This document shows positions 24,700-37,489 of a stretch of DNA of 64,000 nucleotides, piece after piece. The position numbers and the translations under genes are program-made. The stretch spans positions 14,049,501 to 14,113,500 of the forward strand of contig JABWDB010000002.1 of the NCBI GenBank assembly GCA_019614645.1. The letters run 5' to 3'. Numbering within the stretch: the stretch's first letter is position 1; the number at the start of each line of letters is the position of its first letter. Under the pieces are notes generated by a model. It saw only the letters and a program-made list of their open reading frames with translations. It ran no database searches and had not been told where the DNA came from. The DNA comes from Stratiolaelaps scimitus. Its lineage: Eukaryota > Arthropoda > Arachnida > Mesostigmata > Laelapidae.

Positions 24700-26668
24700 C
24701 AACACTGGTTAGTACTAAGGCGGAAAAGTAGAAATACGAATAAGAAGAGGTAGAAAGGGTAGAAAACACATCTCTCAGTTCCACACAACACTAATGTACA
24801 ATAGACATATCTATATTTCTATCGCTATTCGGTCACAACGACAACAACTACTACTAACCCGTTGATGATAGCAAGTATATGTATCGTCCATACAAACACC
24901 CAGCCCGCCAGAAACACGATGGCGAACCCGTACAGAGTACATTGTAGTAGGGACATGCTCCCGACGTGCATGCTTGCAGCTGTGAGGGAGACAGCGTCTC
25001 GATCTGCTGTTGCGACAGGCGCAGATTGAACAGTGATCGTTGTGGCCTCCTTGACTCGTTCTCCGGCGCAATCCTCCTTTTACTCAGCCTTCTTGACTTT
25101 GTCTGTGGTCGTGGTGGTGGTGGTGGTGCCAATGCGCCGCTGCCGCTGCCTCTCCGATCCTGGTTGTAGCAGTAACAGTGATAATTGTCGTTGCTTCTTC
25201 TGCTGCTGCTGCTGTTGTTAAGATTATTATTAATATTACTATTATGGTTTCGTCCTAATTTTGGTGACGATGATGATGTCGCTGCTGCTGCTGCGGCAGA
25301 AGCCACAAGCGACGACTGCACCAGCGCGAAGTCGCCGTGCGGCGTGTGTTTAGCCAGCTCGGCGGTTTGGCGGCCGATCTCTGGCCGCCCGGTCACGATC
25401 CGAGGTCGATCAGGCGCCAGCGCCAGGTCCTGCGGCCTGAGGTGGCACCCACCAACGCATCAACGTAGCTACCACACCTACCACCTACGTCAACCACAGC
25501 ATAGGCAACACTGCACGTCGAGCACACGTCGGGGAGTTTCCGAAGCCCGTGCACTCAGAGGAACGTGTTGGTTCTCCGAAGCTGTGCCAGTTATTGGTGT
25601 CACGCCCTTAACACGGCCGTGAATTCGTATTCACGGCTGCGGGTCGGGCTTGACCCTCCAGTGTCATCAGACAGCAGCCACCGATGTTGCGCCACCGCAC
25701 TTCACTGTCGCTCGAACGAGGTGGATGAGGGGCGGAGGTGCTGGGTCAGTCACCGCTACAACAACAACAACTGCTCAGCACCCACTGCGATCACTTGCGT
25801 TTTTTTTTCTGTTTCTTCTTCTGGCCGTCGTACGGCGCGTGTATACACGTTGGGACCACAACGTCTCCAGCTGGTCACCCACCCACACGGGTCGTATCAA
25901 TCTCCCGTTGCTTTTGCTGGGGCCGACCTCTTCCCCGATGATCCGAGGTGTGATGCAGTATTAGGTATCCGTTTGTCTTACGAAGCACACCGACACGCAC
26001 ACAGCATTGCTCTAGCTCAGCAATCGTAGGAATCGAATGCACGTTAACATCACTTGACGATAATGACGGGTAACAACGGCGTCTAGAAGGAGGACGACCA
26101 TTAGGCAGGTTGCTGGATACTTTTATTTCCACACGCTCCACCCTCGGCTCCGAGCCGACACATACACGCACGCACATACACACACACACACTGATCCTGT
26201 GAATATTCCTTCGTTTCTTTGCTTATATACCTATATGTATGTATAAATTAACAGGAACACAGGCAAATTCCACTCGTCAGCACCCCGTCAGAGAGAGATA
26301 GATGCACGGGACGACACCGACGGCAGCGAGAAACGCACTCTGTTGCATCGGAACCTACTGCACGCGCACGGCCTTCTCTCACCAGCTCTTCTCTTCGTTT
26401 TGCAACGCAATCATAGATGAGAACATGATGGTCGAAACATAGGAGCGGGACGATCTCTGTCACTCGGCGGTGTTTTCAGGTTGGATCGCTAGCTAGCTAA
26501 CCAGCTGCCTATGTCGCTAGCGATGCCCCTCCAGGCGTACACGCGCTCGTCACTGACAGCAAGAGCTGTCTCGCCAACCGGCCGATCGAGCGGCCACCGT
26601 GAACGAACATCAACCAGGACGGCAACTGCTGCTTCTGTTGCTGGTGACGTCTGCCGCTTCTGCGAGCG

Positions 26669-26767
26669 TTGCTGCTGCTGCTGCCGTTGCTACTGCTGAT
26701 ATTGTTGTTGTTACGGCTGATATTGGTGTTGTTGTTGTTGTTCTTCTTCTTCTTGTTGTTGTTATTA
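26669..26767 (+). repeat. (CTG)n, (TTG)n and (TTC)n triplet cluster
   Basis: Adjacent GCTGCTG, TTGTTG and TTCTTC runs. They open a long frame on each strand (minus 26509-27063 gives a poly-N/K/S product), which I treat as repeat-driven. Confidence 0.93.
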
Positions 26768-28109
26768 TGATAGCCGCTAATGCTCTTCCTGCACTTGCTG
26801 TTAGTGCAGTGACAAGCAGTCAGCCAGCGACGAGAGGTGCAGCACACTAGTTGTTTGGAGCCGGCCTGCAAACAGTCAGGCGCGGTCGACGGGCAACAGG
26901 GCGGCAGGCAGACAGATAGATAGGCCGATCCAACCCGCCACCCTCTCAACGTACGACCGAACGAACGAATGCACGAGCCACCGGCCACACGGATGACGAC
27001 AAGGCGGCGGCAGCGGCCGTCGGCTTTTGCACTTACGGCGACGAGAGGAGACAGCGGCGGCAACGATGGACAACAACGACCAAGGGCCGGGCTGGACCTG
27101 GCCAGGCCGGGCCGGGCTAGCTAGTTAGCCATTTATACATCTATATATCCATACAGTATCCACGGCAGCGAGCGGGGGACCGTTGGTCCTGTGTTGTTGT
27201 TGTTGCTGTTGCTGCTGCTACGGCTCGTGTTGATCACAACAATAACAGCAACCCGGGCTGCTGTTCCACCGTCAACTACTTCAGTCACATCCGCCGCCAC
27301 CCGCACCGCTTCTTACAGCAACAGCAGTAACAACATAACATTAGTGCATGGGTGAGCGACGTCACACGGCGGGGTACACTGAGAGTAAAACGTAACTGAC
27401 TCGATGACTGATTCTGCTGGCCGGGACTGACAGATCGGGTAGACGAAACAACAGATAAGGCGATACGGTCGATAGTAGGCCGTAGGAAACTGGGGCCGAT
27501 TGCCGACCACTGCTGTGGCGGCTAACACCCAGCAGCACGGCAGCACGATACGAATGTGATGATCGTAGTCACATAAGGAGGGGAGAACCTGGACAGAGCG
27601 GGCACACGAACAACACAACACGGCATTACACCACCTCTCACCCCAACTCGAGAAGTCACCTCACCATCAGTGAACGCCGAACTGAAAACCGAACCGAGAG
27701 CCGCTGGGGGGAAAGAGTATAGAAGCAGGGGGGGAGCGGTTGGGCGGCTGGATGGGTGTCCGTACGTTTGAGCAGAGTGAGGCGACAACGTGCTGCTGCT
27801 GCTGTCCCCTGCTACCGCTCTCTGTCGTCGGTAGGTAGATGCTGTGTACCTGGTTGTGGACGACGTTCGTGTAGATGATGAGGCCGCCAGCCAACGAAGT
27901 GCACGAGTGGAGCAGCCAGCGTCAGCGGCCAGCAGCGACAAAAAACAAACGAACAACGGCAACAACAAATAGGATAATGATATTAACAATAACAATAATA
28001 ATAGGAATCTACACAGAATGGAAGGAGACGACAGCTCTGGCGGCGGCTGCGGCGACTACTCAGTGCCCACTGGTGACACCACCAGTATTTGTGTTGGTTG
28101 GCCGCACGA

Positions 28110-28176
28110 TTGCTGCTGCTGCTGTTGTTGCTGTTACTCCTGCTGCTGCCGCCGCTGCCGCTGCTGCTGCTGCTGT
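28110..28176 (+). repeat. (CTG)n/(CCG)n triplet cluster
   Basis: GCTGCTGCTG runs interrupted by GTT and GCC units. Confidence 0.93.
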
Positions 28177-29022
28177 TTCTGCCTCCATAGAGACACAATA
28201 CGCAACTCGACTCGACGGCGGCGACTAAGAGCGCCTTCGCCGCTGTCGTCCCGCTAAGTGCTGAGCGGCTGTTGGCGGGCCTTGTGGTGGAGGCTGATGG
28301 GAAGGCACGGGCAACGGGCGCGACCAGGAGTTAGTGCTGCTACTGGGGCTGGCCCTCGTTGGCCCTCTCCTAGATAGAAGCGTGGGTTGAACATCGGCAC
28401 AGAACCGCGCGCAAGCGTTGCTTGAACGTCGGATACGAGAGAAACGTCTCCAAAGTGTTTGTACGTAGGGCCCTCATTAAATAAAGATTAAAAGTAGATT
28501 AAAAAAAACGAACGAGAACTAGTTTTATTGTATAAAACGAACGGGAACAGTCAAGGACTCGGCCTCGCACGCGCCGCCTATCGAGGTCCGCGAATCCCAA
28601 CCTGCTGGCCACCACCTCAATCGGACCACACCAAAGCCGGCCCTCACAGATACTAGCGCACAATAGTCCTCGGTGCCCAATCGTTGGACGTCCTCTAGCC
28701 ACGCCAGGGCTTACTCCCGTCAAAACTCGCGCATTTCGACTACTCGTTTAAACTTCGACCTTTTGCCGAGAAACCGCATCAAGCGCTGCCACCCAATGAG
28801 ACAACGGACATGTCTCATCCGCGGCACGCGACACACTTATGATCCCCCACTCTCAACCTTATATACCCGCCGACATCGCCATTCGTAACGAGCGGAAAAG
28901 CATCGTTGTTGGTCGGGTCCGACGAGTGCGGACCACAGTCCAAGTCCGAGCGTATGGCGGCTATCCAAATTCCATTTATTCCATCCAGTAGTCCAACCTG
29001 GCCATGCCGCCGTGGCGTCTGG

Positions 29023-29061
29023 TATCGTATCATATATATATGATATATATATGATACGATA
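29023..29061. repeat. 39-bp palindrome, 18-bp perfect arms
   Basis: TATCGTATCATATATATA (29023-29040) is exactly complementary to 29044-29061 around a 3-base TGA centre. The inner part is (TA)n, but the outer TATCGTATC/GATACGATA arms are unique sequence, so the symmetry exceeds what a TA tract gives for free. Confidence 0.95.
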
Positions 29062-30042
29062 ATAATAAGTAATAGCAAAACCGCGAGACTTAAATTTATT
29101 CATAATGATTGTGCGACTTCAAATACAATAATTAGAGAGATATTTAAAAAGAACGCCTTGTCTTACGCCCGGCGCCCGGCGATTTGATTCGGTAGGCTAC
29201 CAGCGCAACCAGCATGACGGGGACAACATCCGGTGGTACCAGTGATTGTAATTAGAAAAACGGCTCTTCATGGAGGGTCTATGAGGGAGGAGGATGACGG
29301 AACGGTGATTATTACACGTATTATTACAGGTATCTAACGCACAATCGATTCATTGATTCAGTGAGATTTCGATCGAACAGCTTAGTGACACATATTTTCG
29401 AACGAGTCATCACTGCGTAATTCAGAGTATCCGAGTCGTTGTCGCCATTCCACCTCCGTTGAAGTTAGCGGCAACCGCTACACCGATAGGAATTATATAA
29501 ATTCGTATATATTCGTAATATATATAAATTCGTATATATATATATATATGCGAAGGTGTTTCCAGCGATCAAGAAAAGGAGGTCACGAACAAGCAGTAAT
29601 CTAGGCCACGAATGCTGTGACTCGTTAAGACTGTACACATCTAAACGTATTTTTTTGCGAGATTGTGACCCATCTACGGCGGCACAGAATAACAAAGACA
29701 AATATCGTGGGATGATATAAATATACTTTGGACGGGCTGTTACGTTGAATACGGAGTATAGAGCTTACGCTGGAACTAACAGCATTGTTTTGGAGCGTCT
29801 TGTTGACACGCATGGCCCAAGCCGAATGGCCACATGCATAACGAGGTTACAGGTCACTTGTACTAGCTTCAAAGAACTCGACCCAGGCCGCAGGTACACA
29901 AACGTGTTGTCAACTTATAGCGAGGCTGCAACGCAGCGTCGATATTGGTGCAAAGTCCCTCAGTGTTGTTCTCGAAGGTGGACGCCAGCAACGATTTGCA
30001 GATGTTGTATTCAAGACATTAAGATCAACGTCGAAACAGTGT

Positions 30043-30076
30043 GTATATATATATATAATATATATATATATATATA
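30043..30076. repeat. (TA)n microsatellite
   Basis: TA units with one AATA break. Confidence 0.95.
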
Positions 30077-33000
30077 ACATGACCAGCAAACGATGCGAAG
30101 GGTGAATTCGGCCTATTACGTTTATAGGTTTAGGCAGTTAGGGTTTCACGTGGACAAAATTCACTTGCGATTCCTTCCGAGTGGATTAATCATTCATGAC
30201 GGTATTCGAAGCCATATTATTTGCTCGTTAGGTCACAAACACACACGACGAGGCGTCATCACACCATAACGCCAGCAAGTATATCTATTACTGCAGTATG
30301 AACCGCGATATTTATGTACACGAAGTACACAATGCCGGTTCATGATGCCCTCATTATCCGCGCAGTAGATATCATGGTGGTGACCACCGTGGTCTCGTCT
30401 TTAGTGAAGCGAATACCAGCAGCCGAAAGCAGTTCCGTCGACGTTCGATATTGGCTGTGAGTTGCAAGTATGCATATCGATTAAGAGCAGCTTATATTCG
30501 CCGCTCGCCCCTCTGACTTACCAAATCCCCACCCCCGATTATTATTATATAGTTAATTAAGTACCTTTTTTATGTTGCCTAAGACGGACATGCAAAACAA
30601 ACGTAGGGTGCCACAGACAAGAGCAAAATACTTGCTTGCTTTCGAATTGTTCAGAAGTCTACTCGGGTATCCACGGCCCCAGAAATGAGAAAAGAGGAGC
30701 TCTGAATGTATTGTGATGATACTAGAGAGGTAAACGGAACTACAGCGACATGTGCCCCAGATGACGAGGGCATGAATAGTCAAGGGGCAGCTACAAATTG
30801 GCTGCTCGCGATTGCGAACATCGCGAAGAGGCTCCGATTCTTTATTGTATTGTATCTGTCCAACAATACCAACCTTGAGACACAACAATATCCATTTGTG
30901 AAATGACAATTGAATTTTAACCCCAGATCGTATGCTAAGTGGTTGTAATACAACCCAATAATTTTTTTGTTATTAGCAAAGCACCTACGCGGGCTTCTAC
31001 ACATCTCACCGCCCTTACTGAAGGAATGGGCTAAGCGGTACCAGGAAAGGTGGTGCTGTTGAACATCGTCAACAGTTCCAGAACGGGAGGAGTTGGTGTT
31101 GACATGCATTAGCATGCCAACTCCCCGCATTTTAGAAAACAAAAAATAGCCAACCACACCTAGGTATTAATTAAACCGATTAATTAAACAGTTCAATTGA
31201 AGGACCCGTTTATTCACATAACAGTGGAGGGAAATATATCACAGTTTGAATAAAGATAACTCACAGGAAATAAATCCACCCAGTCTTCGATTACACTGCA
31301 CCGTGTTCGCGTACCCACCTGACCCATGCGTCATTATTCTAGACGGTAAAATGTGACATATCTATTCTGGTAAAAACCTACCTAGATTAATCGCTTCGTT
31401 GGTGCATATAGATAATAATATCTGGATCGATACAGTAATAGGCTATCACCTGATTGTGTACAATTTGGGGAGATCTCAAACAAAAACGATGGCAGGTACG
31501 AGTCTACCGAGTAAATTCAATATTCTAGAAGCACCAGTCCCGCCTTAGGTAATTTGGACAAACTACGGTCTACTTTGTGGCCACGGACGGAACGCACCGC
31601 TAGCCCATGATCCCGTCGATACAGGCATTAACCAGACGGTTGCCGTCGCAGAGTCGAGCTCATCGGCTACGAACGGATTTGAATCATGATGCTTTCCACG
31701 GATTGTATAACCAAACAAGTTACATCAAATAATTCATAGATAATCATCATGGTAATCCCAGGAATTCGGCGATGTCTCACACGCATTAGGAGCAGTCGCG
31801 AGTGGAACGGCCAGCCAATGCCCTTCGGAAGTACTGGCGTCACAACCGGGTGGGTGCCTATCTCGCTGAGACGGCAGAGATCGCTGGTGCGGGTTCTCTT
31901 GTTCGACATAAACGATACATATTGCATCAATTTTTTTCCTAGTCATTTTAGACGTAGATGCGTAGTGAGATAGATTAGTTTCATGCCATCAAGCACCCAA
32001 GGTCTGACTGTTCCACTCCAGGGTCAACTAGTTGCGCCTTGACAATAAATATAGGGTGCACCTTGTTAATATAACCTGGATAGCTCCTTGCTTACGATCT
32101 AAACAATCAAGGTGTGTCCACAAAGTCATGATTCAAGCAATAGTTAACTCTTTGAGGATACATGAGCACATGTTAACTGAATTAAATCAGCGATCACACA
32201 CCCACCCGAAGATCTTCATATATACCTCATTCTAAGGATTTACTATTCTTTCAGATGTTACCCAGCAAATCCATTCGCCTTTAACTTAAATTTTCATTCC
32301 TCAAAAAATCGATGTTTTTATTGAATGTGGTAGAAGACCCATTCAATAACGTGCACAGCTTCATTCGTTCCTGTAAACTCTTAACAATCAATCTGTTATA
32401 ATGTAATCTGCCATTTGCCCAAAGCTCTTCAGCTGGCTCCACGCGACCTCCCCGCCCCTGAACCACCAGCCGAACAAATGAAGCTTCTATGACAATCTGC
32501 GATCCGCGTCTACCGCCGGATCCATTGTGCCCTTCTCTCAGCCGCAGAAAGGGCAGGAACGACACGGACGTTCGGGCCCACACATAGACACATGGATACA
32601 AAGAGACACCGCCACGGCTGTGAGCGACCACCAGCCCGATACTGGCCGTGCCCGGCACGAGTGAGGTGGAGAAGAGAGTCTGCGCGCTGTTTGGCCTATG
32701 GCGCAACGCACGGATGTACGTTCGCATGAAGGAACGACGAGCAGGGGACAGGCTATACTAAACTATACCGGGCAAAGTTGACAGCGCGCAGGCGGCAAGG
32801 TCCACCTCGCCGCTCCTGTCGTCGGCGCCGTTTTCCCGCCGGTAGCGGCGTCACCACCACCGAGACGTCCACGGTTGCGCTTGCTGTGCAGTGTTTGTTT
32901 TTGTTGTCGTTTCACCGCCTAAGGTCCCCTCTCTTCAATGTGGCCGCGCGCGCTTGTTCGTACGTTGGCGGCGTCGCCCCTCAGCCCTCCGGATCCACTG

Positions 33001-33308
33001 ATCCTTCTCCACCCTCGCGTTCCGCGTTGTGCTGTGCTGCCACACGCCCCCGGAACCGGCGCGAGAGTGAGCTAGGAAGGCTGGCTGGACCTCGACGCAC
33101 CCTGGGAATGCTCCCGAGGCGGTCCACCACGCACGCCGGCATTGCGTGCGCTTTTCCTTCTCCAGCTGTCGATTGCAGCACAGTATAGCCATCACCAACC
33201 GGACTACAACCGCTTCCTGGTGATGGCTGTACTCGACGCTGCCGTTCGTCGTAGCACGGATTGGCCACGTGACTTTTCCCTCCACTAACACGTTGCAGGA
33301 AGATCGAC

Positions 33309-33371
33309 GAGAGAGAGAAAGAGAGCAAGAGGGATAAATGGAGCAAGTCAGAGGGAGAAAGAGAGAGAGAC
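33309..33371 (+). repeat. GA-rich purine tract
   Basis: GAGAGA units alternating with AAGA and GGGA, with a few pyrimidines. Confidence 0.9.
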
Positions 33372-34157
33372 AATGACGACACACTCACTCAAGCAGCAGC
33401 GCGACCCGGCGCGGATTCATCGCGATGTGCTTCGATGCAGTACGCCTGCTCCAGCTGTTGCAGTTCAAGCCCATTTAGCAGCATTCGTTCCATTTTCCGC
33501 ACGGCAGAGCGGACGCTGCAAGGGGGTAACGGCAACAATAACGGGGAAAGGTGAAGTCGCTGAAGGCGAAGCGTGGTCGTAAGCTTACCCCCATGAAGTA
33601 GGAGTGCCCCACAGTTCGCCATTTGTTTCTTGTTTTGGGGGGTTGGAGTGCTCCGAGTAGTATTTGTTCGCCTTATTGACAGGCAGGTGAACGGACAGGG
33701 AGTTAGGCAGGTTTCTGCTCGACTTGTTGTTGTATCAACTATAGGGAACGACTTCCGGTAGACGATGGATAACAACTGAATACTGAGCGATGCAACCTTT
33801 GCTTTGTTAAAGTGAATAATGGAAGCAATTGATGAAATGAATAAATAGAACTATGTCTCGTTGGCATTTTTTGTAATGTTCCTGCAATCTCATTTTGTTC
33901 TCCCAGTGATTTGGTCGAGTTGCGAAATGATACCATCGATGTCCGCCATCAATGGTAATTGTTAAAGATTAGCCAAGTCATCGAGGACGAAATGCAATTG
34001 TGTGTTAATCGATCAATTTACAATAATAACCTTACTTAATTTTAAAACTACAGGTGCCGCATGGAGTCGCCCGTTGATTGCGTAACAAGTTGTCGCTCGC
34101 TAGCTAGCTCGAACGACTCGAGTCACGGCTGGTCGACGACTGCAGGCCACGTAGTCA

Positions 34158-34203
34158 AAACCCGCTGGTTGAAACCTCACAATGGTTGGCCCTCAGCGGG
34201 TTT
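34158..34203. repeat. 10-bp inverted repeat with an inner AACC/GGTT stem
   Basis: AAACCCGCTG (34158-34167) pairs with CAGCGGGTTT (34194-34203). The 26-base interval itself holds AACC...GGTT, so an RNA could fold into a two-storey hairpin. It is not near a recognised gene end; TMEM177's candidate poly(A) site is about 400 bases away. Confidence 0.9.
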
Positions 34204-34597
34204 CTTGGGATTGTAGCGAAATGTTTAATAAAGTACTCTTGAAGACTCGTTTGGTAATGCTACCAATGAGGTGACAATTAGCAAGTAGGCTGTTAAGTCG
34301 TTAGTGGCCAGAAAATCAACAAAAAAATTAGCCCTAAGGTGTTATTCCTGAAGCAACACTGTATTATAGTAATTTCCAAATGAGCCATGTATGTTTTCGT
34401 CGCTTCGAGGTAGGGAGTTCAGCTTGAGCATCTTGCTTCACGATGCGCTACAAGGGCGACCCTTGAGTTCCTGCAACACGTCCAGCAGTTCATGTGAACG
34501 AGTACTTATGCTCACTACATACGAAGTATATTCAGACAAAGTACGATGCGACTCAGATTGAAAACACAAAAAGTTGCTGATAAAATTGGTTTCCTTT

Positions 34598-34603
34598 TTT
34601 ATT
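34598..34603 (-). terminator. Candidate AATAAA polyadenylation signal for TMEM177
   Basis: This is the first AATAAA on the minus strand downstream of the TMEM177 stop at 35000, giving a 3' UTR of about 400 bases. It lies in an A/T-rich stretch, so chance occurrence is possible. Confidence 0.35.
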
Positions 34604-34999
34604 ATTAATAACACTCTACAGGCATTGGTAATTTCACTAAAATATATATAATATATATATATGCGCACATTTTGCTTCGTCATCAATCCTACCTCTCCCT
34701 AATAACCTCATCTATACGACGACTCCCCCTATATTATTATATATTAGCTAGTTGATCCACAACCACGGTGCAAACGCGCGGCTTTCGCCCGCGCAGTAAT
34801 CTCCACCGGTCTAAGGAACCCCACTAGATCGCATCATCCCCCACGCCCAATCTCCCACGCAGACAGCACATTCGACAGATGCCTCAAACTCTCAAATAGT
34901 TTCAAACCATCCTATAACGAAAGCTTCCGAAGGGCAGCCATCTCAGGTAGCCTTTTCGCCCTCGGGAGTTTTCGATCCGCTGAGTTCCTCGCAAATGTC

Positions 35000-36609
35000 T
35001 CACGATTCTTCCATCTCCTGTTTTATACGTTTTGCCTGATCGAGGCAGATGCTAAGGGGCATATGGGGTGTGCGCACCCAAGTGTTTTTGTTGCCCTTCA
35101 CCGTAAACATTCTAGAACCCTGTTTCCCGAGCAGGATCCGCAGAGCTTTGTTGCGGACGAGGGTTTTCTCGAAATACTCGATAGCGCCGTCACGGTACAC
35201 GGCACCAAGGTTGGCCACGGCTCTAATCGAATCGCGCTCGAACTTGTACCTTGCCATGTCGGTGATGGCAAAATAGCCTAAAATGCAAAAACCCGACACA
35301 AGGCCGTAAACGATGCAGCGGGCTGCAATCGGCACTTTTGGACCCATTCGCTTATTGGCAAGCCTTGAGAAGATATACACGTGAAGGGCGGCGCCACAAG
35401 CTGCGATCGAATTCACCTGTAATGGCCAGAGGGACGGACAAAAACGTTGGTTAACGTTTCTCGTTTTGGATAATAGTATAGCTTATGAACAAGCACGACA
35501 TGAAGCCAGTACTCATTACCAGTCGGGCAATCTGTCCGACAGCTATCGGCTGACAAATACCGCGTACGGCCTTATCGCTGAAATGTTTATTAATTGGGCA
35601 CAGATGTGCTTGGCGAGACAAAAAAAAATTATTAAATAGGCGATAGCTTCGAATATTATATGGTACGTAATGGACTCTTTTGCAACGCTAGCAATAACTC
35701 AGTCATACGCAAGCGACACCATCGGGTAGTCGATTTGAACGCCACAAGACGCAGGTGATTTATACAATGTTATTACATTAATCCTTCGTCTTCTTTATTG
35801 CCATAGGAGGAACCTGGAGGGGAGTGGTCTCTGAGGAGCCTAAAATGACCCGAAGGGACCCCATACTATATTCCCGGTTGGCTAATACCAGGAGTGTGTA
35901 AAACATTTCCCACCACTCCCGTGACCTCCCGTAGAAAGATAAAAAAAAAACAGGCGTATGTGACCGACATAACTAAATAATATAAATAAGTCCAACGCAT
36001 GCAGACTTATGGGACTTATTCTAATTGTTAGCAATTAGTGTCACGCGAATTAGTGCATGCCGTTGTGCGTTTCACCACGTCCCGTTCAGCAACATTACGT
36101 ACCGTCACATGGCTCGTATTTGCGAGATAGATCTGTTGAGCGATCGCGAATCGTTGAGCTTGATCGCTCAGAATAAAACTCTGTTTGAGCAGATCGCCAG
36201 CAGGCGACATCCAGTTCGGAGACTTGCCATCGAGCATCTTTATATTCTGTGTTTTCACCTCCTCCACGGACTTATACCTGAAGCTGGTTGGCAGGCCAAT
36301 TATTGCCCCGTAACCGGACTCCGGCGTCCCGGCATGCCATGGGTCTAAGCGAGTCACATGGAAAAATCGAATGCTGGCTTTTTCTGCATCGTTCAGTTTG
36401 GTGAAATCCGCTAACACGTTCTGTGCTCTCGCCGACAAGTCCTCAGTGAGTGGATACGGGAAGCCATACTGGTAGTACTGTACTAAACCTTTCAACTCAT
36501 CGAGATAGATCGTTTGCGGCAGCCACGACGCTCCGAATACACCCACACTGCCAAGGCCAGCCAGAGCTGCAGCCACCCTCTGGCCGACTGGCGTCATGAA
36601 GAACGACAT
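35000..36609 (-). CDS. TMEM177: TMEM177 orthologue, two coding exons: join(35000..35416, 36103..36609) on the minus strand
   Basis: The spliced product is 307 residues, close to the vertebrate protein (about 311). In vertebrates TMEM177 is a multi-pass mitochondrial inner-membrane protein that binds COX20 and tunes COX2 levels during cytochrome c oxidase assembly; the role here is inferred from orthology. Exon 1 gives residues 1-169: a hydrophobic stretch near 9-30, the family motif GLPTSF at 105-110, and the W-x-SPAG...L..S..LS..AQ.FA block at about 133-157. Exon 2 gives residues 170-307: hydrophobic segments at about 171-189 and 200-220, then the conserved EYFEK...N.ALR.LLGK block at about 249-267. 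The chosen ATG (36609) is in frame with a second Met five codons in, so the start is slightly ambiguous. The splice keeps phase 0 (VT|VN). The frame is intact, with no stop or shift. No neighbouring gene could be recognised. Confidence 0.93.
35417..36102 (-). other. TMEM177: Intron of the TMEM177 gene (686 bp, phase 0)
   Basis: Read on the minus strand, the donor is ACG|GTACGT at 36102 and the acceptor is a pyrimidine-rich tract ending in CATTACAG just before 35416. Splicing here joins two frames that are both homologous to TMEM177. Reading through would instead run to a stop about 24 codons on (36028). No reading frame or element is recognised within the intron. Confidence 0.9.
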
Positions 36610-36680
36610 CGTATCCTGTGATCTGTTGCCAGTTGCGACTCGTCACGAACAGCCTGCGAAGGGAATCTCACCCGAAAGGT
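36610..36680 (-). other. Probable 5' UTR part of the TMEM177 start exon
   Basis: Seventy-one bases lie between the ATG at 36609 and a strong minus-strand acceptor (pyrimidine-rich stretch ending GCTCTTGCAG at 36681). The start exon therefore probably begins at 36680, downstream of a 5' UTR intron. This is inferred from splice-site consensus only. Confidence 0.45.
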
Positions 36681-37489
36681 CTGCAAGAGCAAAAATAATG
36701 AGCAACGTACCTCTTTGTACTCGTAGGAAGGTGTTTTTTTTTATTCATTTGAGGGCTAATTGTACTTCACTATATTAATGGTTAAATTATATTCACATTT
36801 GAATAAATGATACCGTACGTCTCTGTAGGAGATTCACTCAGCCAGTGCATTAGTAACTGAAGTTGACTTAATTTGTTTTACGGCGTGTTGAGCTCACGAG
36901 AATGTTCAACATCCACTAAATTAAATCAATACTGACCAACTAACTATTATTATAATTCGGTGGACTGCACATATTTAGCTAATATGTGGCGACGCTGCAG
37001 GTACGTGACGTGTCTACACATGTAATCATTTTACACGGATCACATGTAATCTGTATCCAAGAGGGGTTGCCTTTCCGGTCTCGCCACATCCCAACGCGAA
37101 AAGATAGAGACCATGAAAAAGCTTTTGTGTGGTATTCCAGTCAATCAAACAACCAGTATAACGATCAACATCTACGGGCGAAATCAATGTAGACGTTGCA
37201 TTGCTTGTCAATTTCCTTCATAAGATTTTTGGCCACCATAAACTCTAAGATTGCACGGCTGCTGCACAACGACGAATACAAAATAACAGAGCAGAATTAC
37301 AATATCGGCGTTTTTTTCTTTATTAAGGTGTAATAATTTTGCTCGACCACAATTGGCGGTTTCCTCTCACCGAGCCTTTGGGGGATACAAAGTGACTAAA
37401 TATTGTTATAGAAAGTCGACTACCGCATTTCCGACTGAGGCATTTCCGAACATTTTCACTTCCCGAATATAATAGTCTTTCGAACTCAC
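36681..37489 (-). other. Possible 5' UTR intron of TMEM177
   Basis: The acceptor at 36681 is good. The best upstream partner I see is G|GTGAGTTCG with its GT at 37489-37488, giving an intron of about 809 bp. A closer GTACGT at about 36710 would give an intron of only about 30 bases and is rejected as too short. The upstream exon would carry a short frame that stops soon after the junction, so it would be untranslated or a uORF. Confidence 0.3.

Larger units (their letters stand above)
23796..34597. other. Non-coding stretch including two GC-rich triplet-repeat blocks (about 24.3-28.4 and 32.4-33.6 kb)
   Basis: Many long open frames occur on both strands here, but they run through CTG/CAG/TTG repeats or GC-rich sequence and none matches a family I know. 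The GC-rich blocks could be promoter or CpG-rich regions of unseen genes. The 28.5-32.4 kb part is AT-richer with scattered (TA)n. Confidence 0.45.

Noticed and set aside
26509..27063. The longest single ORF (184 codons, minus)
   Set aside because: Its open state follows the triplet repeats (poly-N, K and S), frames on the other strand are also open, and no motif is visible.
31749..31930. Frame pair giving an RTRTSDL-type peptide on the minus strand and a D-arm-like TCTC...GAGA on the plus strand
   Set aside because: No complete tRNA fold or B box could be made, and no repeat copy is seen in the window.
32280..33780. Overlapping frames of 130-150 codons on both strands
   Set aside because: GC-rich sequence lacks stops in several frames at once. 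None shows a family motif or clear splice pairing.
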